NCBI GenBank assembly: GCA_029212415.1
Contig: JARGOF010000035.1
Span: forward strand, 1-53,974
Origin: Rhizobiaceae bacterium
Lineage (GTDB): Bacteria; Pseudomonadota; Alphaproteobacteria; Rhizobiales; Rhizobiaceae
DNA: 53,974 bases
Direction: 5' to 3'
Shown here: one piece after another, positions 8,250 to 15,855 of the stretch
Numbering within the stretch: position 1 is the first letter of the stretch
Layout of the letters: the number at the start of each line of letters is the position of its first letter
The notes under the pieces: generated by a model
What the model was told of the DNA's origin: nothing
Seen by the model: the letters and a program-made list of their open reading frames with translations, nothing else
Database searches by the model: none
Program-made: the position numbers and the translations under genes

Positions 8250-10307
8250 GTGGATCAGCAGGATGTGAAGAACAAGGATCCTTTGGTCCTGTTTATGCCT
8301 TCCGGCAGGCGTGGCCGTTTCAAAAAGGGAACCCATATCCTTGAAGCGGCACGCCAGCTTGGTGTCTACGTCGAGAGTGTCTGCGGTGGCCGTGGCATTT
8401 GCGGCCGCTGCCAGATCGAGATCCAGGAGGGCAATTTTGCCAAACATGGAATCGTTTCGGCAAACAGCCATATTTCGGAATTCGGCGCCAAGGAAATACG
8501 TTACGCTGAAAAACGCGACCTGAAGGAAGGTCGGCGTCTTTCCTGTTCTGCGATGATCGAAGGCGATCTCGTTGTTGACGTGCCCCAGGACGTGCAGGTC
8601 AACGCCCAGATCGTCCGCAAGGCTGCAGATACCAGGCTCATTGCAAGAAACCCGGCCATTCAGATGTGTTATGTCGAAGTTGAAGAACCCGACATGCACA
8701 AGCCGCTTGGTGACCTGGACCGCCTCAAGCAGGCACTGGAACACGATTGGGGTTTTACCGACATTATCGTCGACCAGCACATATTGCCACGCGTACAGAA
8801 AATCCTGCGCGCCGGAAACTGGACCGTGACGGCTGCGATTCACCGAGACATGGTGACGGCACGACCATCCCTGATCGCCCTTTATCCCGGCCTGAAAAAC
8901 GAGGCCTATGGCATTGCCTGTGACATCGGCTCCACGACCATCGCCCTGCATCTGTCGTCATTGCTGTCGGGATTGACCATTGCCTCGGCCGGCGCATCCA
9001 ATCCGCAGATCCGCTTTGGCGAGGATCTGATGAGCCGTGTTTCCTATGTGATGATGAACCCGGACGGTTGTGAAGCGATGACCAAGGCCGTTCGCAACGC
9101 CTTGAACGACCTCATCTCGCAAGTATGTACGGAATCGGGCGTCGATCCGCTGGATATTCTTGACTCCGTCTTTGTCGGCAATCCCATCATGCACCACCTG
9201 TTTTTGGGAATTGATCCGACTGAATTGGGCGGAGCCCCCTTTGCTCTGGCCGTTTCCGGCGCCGTGCACAGTTGGGCATCCGATCTTCATCTGGCACTCA
9301 ATCCAGGCACAAGGGTCTATATGCTCCCCTGTATTGCCGGCCATGTCGGCGCGGACGCTGCCGCTGCCACACTCAGCGAAGGCCCCCACCGCCAGGATGA
9401 GATGATGTTGCTTGTCGACATCGGCACCAATGCGGAAATCGTCCTTGGCAACAGGCAACGCGTTGTGGCTGCATCTTCGCCCACCGGCCCTGCCTTTGAA
9501 GGCGCGGAAATCTCCTGCGGACAGCGGGCTGCCCCCGGCGCAATCGAGCGGGTGCGCATTGACCCGCTGACACTTGAGCCGCGTTTCCGGATTATCGGCA
9601 CCGAGCCCTGGTCGGACGAAACCGGATTTGCCGAACAGTCCGCCGCAACGGGCGTTACAGGCGTTTGTGGTTCGGGTATCATTGAAGTGATTGCCGAAAT
9701 GTATCTGGCAGGCATCATTACCGAAGATGGTGTCATTGATGGTGCAATGGCGGCCAGAACAAACCGTATCGTCAGGCAAGGCCGGACCTATTCCTATGTC
9801 CTGCGGGAGGGGGAAAACCCGCTGACCATCACCCAGACCGATGTGCGGGCGATCCAGCTGGCCAAGGCGGCACTCTATGCCGGCATCAAGCTGCTGATGG
9901 ACAAGCTGCAAATCGACCATGTCGATCGGATCGGTCTGGCCGGAGCCTTCGGGTCATTCATCGATCCCAAATACGCCATGGTTCTCGGCCTTGTTCCCGA
10001 CTGTGAACTGGAAAAGGTCAAGGCTGTGGGCAATGCGGCGGGAACCGGCGCACGCATGGCCCTGTTGAACCGCGACTATCGCCGCGAAATCGAGCAGACC
10101 GTCACCGCGATTGAAAAAATCGAAACGGCGCTCGAACCAAAATTTCAGGAACATTTCGTCTATGCAATGGCCCTGCCCAACAAGGTCGATCAGTTTCCCA
10201 ATCTGAGCAAAGTCGTCACGCTACCCGCCCGGTCAGCACCGACGGATTCATCCGATGGCGCGGGCCCCGTGCGCCGTCGCCGTGAAGGTCGACGCCGCGG
10301 CGGGTAA
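8250..10307 (+). CDS. RACo/RamA-like reductive activator of corrinoid proteins (2Fe-2S + ASKHA ATPase, DUF4445)
   Basis: 685 residues. Residues about 10-105 are a plant-type [2Fe-2S] ferredoxin domain with C45, C51, C54 (CGGRGICGRC) and C99 (RRLSCS). From about residue 215 an ASKHA-type ATPase/activator domain follows, with ACDIGSTTIALHL, LLVDIGTNAEIVLG, TGVCGSGIIEVIAEM and GLAGAFGSFIDP. Such proteins use ATP to reduce inactive Co(II) corrinoid protein to Co(I). The N-terminal domain should carry the electron. The C-terminus ends in PVRRRREGRRRGG, an Arg/Gly-rich tail like those on the MttB-like and MtgA-like proteins. GTG start at 8250 with GAAGGAAG upstream. It ends 5 bp from the convergent LysR gene. 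The electron donor is unknown; the Fe-S protein at 51-815 is a candidate. Confidence 0.93.
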   Translation: MDQQDVKNKDPLVLFMPSGRRGRFKKGTHILEAARQLGVYVESVCGGRGICGRCQIEIQEGNFAKHGIVSANSHISEFGAKEIRYAEKRDLKEGRRLSCSAMIEGDLVVDVPQDVQVNAQIVRKAADTRLIARNPAIQMCYVEVEEPDMHKPLGDLDRLKQALEHDWGFTDIIVDQHILPRVQKILRAGNWTVTAAIHRDMVTARPSLIALYPGLKNEAYGIACDIGSTTIALHLSSLLSGLTIASAGASNPQIRFGEDLMSRVSYVMMNPDGCEAMTKAVRNALNDLISQVCTESGVDPLDILDSVFVGNPIMHHLFLGIDPTELGGAPFALAVSGAVHSWASDLHLALNPGTRVYMLPCIAGHVGADAAAATLSEGPHRQDEMMLLVDIGTNAEIVLGNRQRVVAASSPTGPAFEGAEISCGQRAAPGAIERVRIDPLTLEPRFRIIGTEPWSDETGFAEQSAATGVTGVCGSGIIEVIAEMYLAGIITEDGVIDGAMAARTNRIVRQGRTYSYVLREGENPLTITQTDVRAIQLAKAALYAGIKLLMDKLQIDHVDRIGLAGAFGSFIDPKYAMVLGLVPDCELEKVKAVGNAAGTGARMALLNRDYRREIEQTVTAIEKIETALEPKFQEHFVYAMALPNKVDQFPNLSKVVTLPARSAPTDSSDGAGPVRRRREGRRRGG

Positions 10308-10312
10308 TGGGA

Positions 10313-11218
10313 TTACTCCCGGAACTGCCCCGTTTGGGCCAATGCATCGAATGTCGCGCGGATATGATCGGCTGCCGCGCAGACAGGCGCATCGGCATCG
10401 GGCCGCACCATCATGCCCAGTGAATAGCTGCCGATCGGCGGCAGACCATCGTCCTCGCCGAGCGCGACCAGATCATCGCCCACAAAGGAACAGGGCAAGG
10501 GCGCGATTGCCAGATCAGACATGATGGCAGCCCTCTGACCGGCCGTATGGGCACTCATATAGGCAATTCTATAGGCGATACCACGTTCATTGAGCGCCTC
10601 TACCGAGCCCGAACGCCAGGCACATCCCTCCTCCCACATGGAAACGGGCAAAGGTGTTCGAAGATGGGCTGTCCCGCCTTTTGCGCCAGCCCAAACGAGT
10701 TCCTCGGTCAGCAGCAATTCCCCCCCTTTGGGGATACTGGACATCTGACAGGTCAGCAATGTGATATCCAGATTTCGTTCCTCCATGCGCTTGGTTAATG
10801 ATGCGCTTTGATCAATCACCACGTCGACGGCGATGGAAGGATGCGTTTTGGCAAAACGCTTGAGCACTGCTGGCAGAATGCGCTCGCCGACATCGTCAGG
10901 CGCCCCCAGACGAACAACACCGGAAATATCCGGAGCAACGAATTTCGACACGGCTTCCCTGTTCAAAGACAACAGGCGTTTGGCATAGCCGAGCAGAACG
11001 GTACCGTCATTGGTCAGGGATACCGAGCGCGCATCGCGCTTGAAAACCGGGCGGCCCAATATCTCTTCCAGCTTCTTGATCTGCATGGATACGGCTGACG
11101 GTGTACGAAACACCAACCCGGCTGCAACCGTAAAGCTTCCCGTGTCGGCGATGGCCACAAAGGTGCGCAAAATATCAAGTTCCAGCAGGGGGACGGGGTG
11201 GTTCAGGGGAGCATTCAT
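10313..11218 (-). CDS. LysR-family transcriptional regulator
   Basis: 301 residues. An N-terminal winged helix-turn-helix spans about residues 12-70 (LRTFVAIADTGSFTVAAG..TPSAVSMQIKKLEEILGRPVFKR), followed by a periplasmic-binding-protein-like effector domain with LRTPLPVSMWEEGCAW. The gene is convergent with the RACo-like gene and divergent from the small DUF1127-like gene; the 153-bp divergent region carries an ATAGA-N6-TCTAT inverted repeat. LysR proteins usually act on divergent neighbours, so the small gene at 11372 and its own promoter are the first candidate targets. A link to the C1 cluster is positional only. Confidence 0.93.
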   Translation of the reverse strand: MNAPLNHPVPLLELDILRTFVAIADTGSFTVAAGLVFRTPSAVSMQIKKLEEILGRPVFKRDARSVSLTNDGTVLLGYAKRLLSLNREAVSKFVAPDISGVVRLGAPDDVGERILPAVLKRFAKTHPSIAVDVVIDQSASLTKRMEERNLDITLLTCQMSSIPKGGELLLTEELVWAGAKGGTAHLRTPLPVSMWEEGCAWRSGSVEALNERGIAYRIAYMSAHTAGQRAAIMSDLAIAPLPCSFVGDDLVALGEDDGLPPIGSYSLGMMVRPDADAPVCAAADHIRATFDALAQTGQFRE

Positions 11219-11243
11219 GGTTTCACTTCAATTTTTCTGAACG

Positions 11244-11259
11244 ATAGATTGATTTCTAT
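11244..11259. promoter_or_regulatory. Inverted repeat in LysR divergent promoter
   Basis: ATAGA (11244-11248) and TCTAT (11255-11259) are perfect inverted arms around TTGATT. The element sits 26 bp upstream of the lysR start and about 110 bp upstream of the divergent small gene, where a LysR operator is expected. AT-rich dyads of this kind are common LysR sites, but binding is only inferred. Confidence 0.45.
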
Positions 11260-11371
11260 TCGTTTGATTGAACCAGAGAATTTCACCATAGTCAATATCA
11301 AGGGTCGCGACCTTCATTGAAGAACCCCGCAGCTTCAATTTTGAAACTGCTCATCAAGAAGGAACCTGAAA

Positions 11372-11638
11372 ATGTTAGACCAAAACGACAAGAACAACTC
11401 TGCGCTTTCCGGCATGATGATCCACGCCAGTTATGGAGTAACGATCAGCGCCCTTTTGACCAGAGCCATCTCAAGCATTGCCGACGCCATTGTGGCAAGG
11501 CGCGAGCGCAGGCTTTGCGCACAACAGCATCGGCAGGCCAAGCAGGAAATAGCCAAATTATCGGCTGAAATGCAGCATGATATCGGCTGGCCTGGCCGCT
11601 ACGAATTGGAAAACAGCTGCGCCAGCGCCAATGATTGA
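11372..11638 (+). CDS. Small DUF1127-like protein
   Basis: 88 residues, basic in the middle. The C-terminal half (VARRERRLCAQQHRQ.. then EIAKLSAEMQHDIGWPGRYE) resembles the DUF1127 pattern of an Arg-rich helix, then 'L..L...ll.DIGl.R'. DUF1127 proteins of alphaproteobacteria are small, often stress- or phosphate-linked, and some bind RNA. AAGGAA lies 7-12 nt upstream of ATG 11372. The gene is divergent from the LysR gene and is followed six bases after its stop by a strong GC hairpin, so it is likely a monocistronic unit. The domain call rests on the short C-terminal motif only. Confidence 0.6.
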   Translation: MLDQNDKNNSALSGMMIHASYGVTISALLTRAISSIADAIVARRERRLCAQQHRQAKQEIAKLSAEMQHDIGWPGRYELENSCASAND

Positions 11639-11643
11639 CAACA

Positions 11644-11671
11644 GACCGGCGTGTGCCGCCACACGCCGGTC
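11644..11671 (+). terminator. GC-rich hairpin after the DUF1127-like gene
   Basis: GACCGGCGTGT (11644-11654), loop GCCGCC, and ACACGCCGGTC (11661-11671) form a perfect 11-bp stem six bases after the stop codon. There is no U-tract (GCCCCCUGA follows), so it is either a weak or factor-assisted terminator or an mRNA 3'-end stabiliser. Confidence 0.55.
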
Positions 11672-11677
11672 GCCCCC

Positions 11678-11696
11678 TGACAGACAATGCCTGTCA
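11678..11696. promoter_or_regulatory. Inverted repeat upstream of GlxA-type regulator
   Basis: TGACAG (11678-11683) and CTGTCA (11691-11696) are perfect inverted arms spaced by 7 bp, inside the roughly 300-bp stretch (11639-11939) between the small gene and the GlxA-type regulator. No gene is seen in that stretch. The dyad could be an operator for the regulator gene; no binding protein can be assigned. Confidence 0.35.
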
Positions 11697-11939
11697 ACGC
11701 GCCGTGTAAAATCCGCAGCGACTGTTGTTTTCCACTTCACAGCAGGCACTGAGCGTGTAGAGTCGATGTCGCAATGACAACATTGCATGCGGGTGGAGCT
11801 GCAATTTCAAGAAATTTTGATATGTCGCAAACACGCATGCAATCCGTTAGGCTTCTTGACGAATTGCCGGTCGGCTCGCACAGCCTTGTGCAAACCGGGC
11901 GGGATATTGAACCTGCATCATGTTCGGGACGGAATCGCA

Positions 11940-12947
11940 ATGGACAACACCATATCACAGACTTTGCGATCGTTCGTATTCTACCTCGTGCCCGATTTTT
12001 CTCTCATCGCCTTTGCCACTGCCATTGAACCACTGAGAATTGCCAACAGAATGCTTGGCTACAAGGCTTACAAATGGCGGCTTGCATCCTTTGACAGGGA
12101 ATCGGTCACCGCCTCCAATGGTGTCGAGGTTTCCGTTACCACGTCGCTTGAAGAAGAGCGCCGCAACCTGTCCGGTGAAAACCGGCCTTCAATGGTCTTT
12201 GTATGCTCAGGCATGAATGTCGAATCCCATGCACAGAAATCTCTGCATGCCTGGCTGCGAGAGGTTCACAATCGCAATATATCCGTGGGCGGGCTTTGCA
12301 CCGGCGCCTATGTGCTGGCCGCTGCCGGCCTCTTGTCGGGCAAACGCTGCGCCATCCACTGGGAAGACCTTCCCGGCTTCTCGGAAAAATTCCCACTGGT
12401 CGACGTCTATGCCGATCTCTACGAATCGGATGGCAATATTTACACCTGCGCCGGTGGCACGGCAGCGCTTGACATGATGCTCAATCTGATTGGGCAGGAC
12501 CATGATGACAATCTGGTCAACCGTGTATGCGAACAGGCATTGACCGATCGGGTTCGCAGCCCGCATGACCGCCAGCGCCTGCCTCTGAGGGCCCGTCTGG
12601 GCGTACAGAACACCAAGGTTCTGTCGATCATTGAGTTGATGGAGAGCAATCTGTCCGAACCGCTTTCCCTGCTGGAAATCGCCGACTTTGCAGGACTTTC
12701 GCGCCGCCAGATTGAACGTTTGTTCCGTCAGGAAATGGGGCGCTCCCCGGCCCGCTATTATCTCGAAATCAGATTGGACCGCGCCCGCCATCTGCTGATT
12801 CAGTCATCCATGCCCGTCGTGGAAGTCGCAGTCGCCTGTGGTTTTGTATCGGCATCGCATTTTTCCAAATGCTACCGCGAACTCTACGGCCGCTCCCCTC
12901 AACAGGAGCGCGCCGACCGCAAGCAATTGCTGCAGACGGCCGCCTGA
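11940..12947 (+). CDS. GlxA-family AraC regulator (GbdR-like)
   Basis: 335 residues. The N-terminal DJ-1/GATase1-like domain (about 10-200) contains GGLCTGAYVLAAAGLLSGKRCAIHWE and TCAGGTAALDMML. The C-terminal double helix-turn-helix AraC domain (about 215-320) contains LLEIADFAGLSRRQIERLFRQEMG and VVEVAVACGFVSASHFSKCYRELYG. Pseudomonas GbdR, the activator of glycine betaine/dimethylglycine catabolism, has this architecture. The neighbouring dimethylglycine-dehydrogenase-like gene makes a similar role attractive, but it is inferred. Start 11940 is preferred: GGGACGGA lies upstream and the residue run MDNTISQTLRSFVFYLVPDFSL opens the domain. The frame extends back to 11787 without a domain. 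Convergent with the flavoprotein gene. Confidence 0.9.
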   Translation: MDNTISQTLRSFVFYLVPDFSLIAFATAIEPLRIANRMLGYKAYKWRLASFDRESVTASNGVEVSVTTSLEEERRNLSGENRPSMVFVCSGMNVESHAQKSLHAWLREVHNRNISVGGLCTGAYVLAAAGLLSGKRCAIHWEDLPGFSEKFPLVDVYADLYESDGNIYTCAGGTAALDMMLNLIGQDHDDNLVNRVCEQALTDRVRSPHDRQRLPLRARLGVQNTKVLSIIELMESNLSEPLSLLEIADFAGLSRRQIERLFRQEMGRSPARYYLEIRLDRARHLLIQSSMPVVEVAVACGFVSASHFSKCYRELYGRSPQQERADRKQLLQTAA

Positions 12948-13027
12948 AAGAGCCATAGACTTCAAACAACACACCTTGGAGACATAAGCTCCCGGGAAGG
13001 CATGGGATCACGTAGCCCTGCTTTTTC

Positions 13028-15538
13028 CTATGCTCTCAATGCAGCATTCTCTGTGTCGAAGGGGCTTTCCTCGATGATGGTCGCCCGGTAAAGCTGCCCC
13101 AGGATCTTGATCTGAAATTCCGCTCCCACAGTGTTGAGCTGCGGCCTGACCATGGCCAGAGCCAGAGATTTTCCAAGCCGCCATCCAAAACCGCCATGGG
13201 TTGCCCGTCCAACCAGTTCACCATTTTGATAGATGGCCTCGCTGCCGCGTGCATCGGCGTCCGTCACGCCATGGACTTCCATGGTGACGAAATTCCAGTT
13301 CAATCCGTCTTCACGCGCCTTGACCACGGCATCACGACCAATGAATTCCCCCTTGTTGGGTTTTACGAAACGGTCCAGACCGGATTCGAAAGCATTGTAC
13401 TCAATCGACAATTCGCGCGGTATCAGGCGGTAGGATTTTTCGATGGCCATCGCCGTCATTGCCCGGATGCCAAAAGGCTTGATACCGAACTCGGCGCCAG
13501 CCTCCATCAACAGATCAAAAATCGTATTCTGCTGCTCCATCGGGTGGTGCAATTCCCAGCCGAGCTCTCCGACAAAATTGACCCGCAGGGCATGGGCGGT
13601 GGCAGGCCCGACATTGATCTGCTTTCCCGACAGCCAGGAAAAATCAGCATTCTCCAGGCTGGTGCGCGTCAACTTGCCGAGCACATCCCTCGAACGCGGC
13701 CCTGCCAGCACCAGAACCCCCAACCGCTCGGTCAATGCATTCAGTCTCACAGACCCATCTGTCGGTGCCAGCTTGCGCAGAATATCATGGTCATGGGCCT
13801 CAAAAGCACCGGCCGAAACCAGATAGAAGCGGCCTGGTGCCCACTCATAGACGGTAAACTCCGAGCGGACCCCGCCATATTTGGTCAGCAGATGGGCCAA
13901 TGCAATGCGACCGCGCTTTTTCGGTATCGCGTTGGCCAATATGGACTCCAGCCACTCACGCGCACCCGGTCCGGAAACCTCCATCTTTGCAAAGGCCGAC
14001 ATGTCCAGCAGCCCGACATTCTCATGGACATTTTTGACTTCATTGCCCACATGCTCAAAGTAATTCGATCGCCGGAATGACCACAGTTCCTGAATCCTGT
14101 TGTTCTCATCGGGCTCGGGATGATTGCGGTTCATCAGAACATCCGGCTTGTCCAAGCGGTCGACGTCCAGGCTATAGCCTTGCGGTGCAAACCAGTTCGG
14201 TCGCTCCCAACCATAGACAGAGCCGAAGACGGCGCCGAGATCCTTCATCCGGTCATAGCAGGGAGTTCGTTTCAATGGGCGAGCTGCTTCACGCTCTTCA
14301 TCAGGGTAATGAACCGTGAAGACGTTGGCATAGGATTCTTCGTTCTTTTCCTGCAGATAGCCGGCAGTGGCATAGGGACCGAAACGACGCGGATCAACAC
14401 CCATCATGTCAATGGTAGGCTCGCCATCGACGATCCATTCGGCCAATTGCCAGCCCGCACCACCGGCCGCCGTCACGCCAAACGAATGCCCCTCATTCAG
14501 CCAGAAATTCTTGCGGCCAGGCGCAGGCCCGATGATCGGCGAGCCGTCCGGCGTATAGGCGATCGCACCATTGTAGACCTTCTTGATCCCGGCCTCGCCG
14601 AAATAGGGCACCCGCTCGATGGCTGTCTCGATATGCGGCATCAGCCGTTCAAGGTCTTCCTGGAACAATTCATATTCGGACTCATCCGATGGCCCGTCGA
14701 CATAACAGCATGGTGCGCCCTTCTCATAGGGGCCGAGCAGAAGACCACCGGCCTCTTCGCGCATGTACCAGGAGGAGTCCGACTCGCGCAACACGCAGAG
14801 TTCCGCACCGCCTTCCCTGCGGAATTTCTGTATTTCCGGATGGGCCTCCGTGACGATATATTGGTGCTCCACCGGGATCACCGGCACATCAAGACCAACC
14901 ATGGCGCCGGTCTTGCGCGCGAAATTTCCGCTGCACGAAATGACGTGTTCACAGGTGATATCGCCCTTGTCGGTTCTCACCAGCCACTGGCCGTCATCCA
15001 GCTGCTCAATGGCTTCAACCGTTGTATAGCGATGGATCGTCGCGCCACGGTCGCGGGCTGCCTTGGCCAATGCCTGCGTCAGGTCGGCGGGTTGAATATA
15101 TCCGTCTTCCGGATGACAGATGGCGCCCAGCAGACCCTCCGTATTCACATAGGGCCATTTTTCCTTGATCTGCTCGGGCGTCAGGCGATCAACATGGATG
15201 CCAATGGTTTCTGCCACGCCCATATAATATTCATATTCGTCAAGCCGTTCCTGTGTGCGCGCCAGCCGCACATTGGTGACCTTGCGAAAGCCCGTATCCA
15301 TGCCGGTTTCTTCAGCCAGTTCCTGATAGAAGCGCACCGAATATTTGTGAATCTGACCGACAGAGTAACTCATGTTGAACAGCGGCAAAAGACCCGCTGC
15401 ATGCCAGGTGGAGCCGGACGTCAATTCCTTGCGTTCCAGCAGGACAACATCATCCCAGCCCTTTTTGGCAAGATGGTACAATGTCGAGACGCCGACAACG
15501 CCTCCACCAATCACAACTGCGCGCGCGCTGCTCTTCAT
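13028..15538 (-). CDS. FAD-dependent dimethylglycine/sarcosine dehydrogenase-like protein fused to GcvT
   Basis: 836 residues. The N-terminal DAO-type FAD domain starts at once (VVIGGGVVG, residues 8-16). SGSTWHAAGLL at 41-51 carries His46, matching the histidine that binds FAD covalently in mammalian dimethylglycine dehydrogenase. A linker domain follows, then GcvT/aminomethyltransferase folate-binding domains from about residue 430 (including RELSIEYNAFESGLDRFVKPNKGEFIGRDA). The family oxidises N-methyl groups of dimethylglycine or sarcosine and passes the C1 unit to THF as methylene-THF. This fits as the step after glycine betaine demethylation. Start at 15538 (AAAGGG upstream) rather than an in-frame start at 15574, which would add 12 residues. 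The substrate could also be another N-methyl amino acid. Confidence 0.9.
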   Translation of the reverse strand: MKSSARAVVIGGGVVGVSTLYHLAKKGWDDVVLLERKELTSGSTWHAAGLLPLFNMSYSVGQIHKYSVRFYQELAEETGMDTGFRKVTNVRLARTQERLDEYEYYMGVAETIGIHVDRLTPEQIKEKWPYVNTEGLLGAICHPEDGYIQPADLTQALAKAARDRGATIHRYTTVEAIEQLDDGQWLVRTDKGDITCEHVISCSGNFARKTGAMVGLDVPVIPVEHQYIVTEAHPEIQKFRREGGAELCVLRESDSSWYMREEAGGLLLGPYEKGAPCCYVDGPSDESEYELFQEDLERLMPHIETAIERVPYFGEAGIKKVYNGAIAYTPDGSPIIGPAPGRKNFWLNEGHSFGVTAAGGAGWQLAEWIVDGEPTIDMMGVDPRRFGPYATAGYLQEKNEESYANVFTVHYPDEEREAARPLKRTPCYDRMKDLGAVFGSVYGWERPNWFAPQGYSLDVDRLDKPDVLMNRNHPEPDENNRIQELWSFRRSNYFEHVGNEVKNVHENVGLLDMSAFAKMEVSGPGAREWLESILANAIPKKRGRIALAHLLTKYGGVRSEFTVYEWAPGRFYLVSAGAFEAHDHDILRKLAPTDGSVRLNALTERLGVLVLAGPRSRDVLGKLTRTSLENADFSWLSGKQINVGPATAHALRVNFVGELGWELHHPMEQQNTIFDLLMEAGAEFGIKPFGIRAMTAMAIEKSYRLIPRELSIEYNAFESGLDRFVKPNKGEFIGRDAVVKAREDGLNWNFVTMEVHGVTDADARGSEAIYQNGELVGRATHGGFGWRLGKSLALAMVRPQLNTVGAEFQIKILGQLYRATIIEESPFDTENAALRA

Positions 15539-15855
15539 CGCTATTGCCCTTTTTGAGGCCCGCCACGCGGACACATGAGTTAAGCACCAGAAACGTCTTA
15601 AAATGCGCCATTGCCATCAGCAATAACAAACATTGAATCCCTCATGGACGTCAGATGGGTAGACACATCCTGTGCCTGCATTGCCTGCATCGTCCATACG
15701 GCAACTATGACGCCAGCGAACCAGCCTTTACCGCCTGTTTGCGACATGCAAAAAACGGCTCGCGACTTTCCCGCCGCACACCCATTCCATTGTTTACCTT
15801 TATTTTGTCCGGCCCTGATAAATTGGCGGGAATTCAAGGCAACGGAAACCTGACC
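15539..15855. other. Divergent intergenic region, no gene seen
   Basis: 317 bp between the minus-strand flavoprotein and the plus-strand membrane protein. The frame of the membrane protein is open back to 15655, but that extension (GRHILCLHCLHRPYG..) looks non-coding, and the hydrophobic protein starts at 15856. I see no terminator, RNA gene or clear operator. Confidence 0.5.

Noticed and set aside
14120-15556. 478-codon plus-strand open frame opposite the flavoprotein gene
   Set aside because: The minus-strand frame has full FAD and GcvT motifs; the plus-strand product has no recognisable fold.
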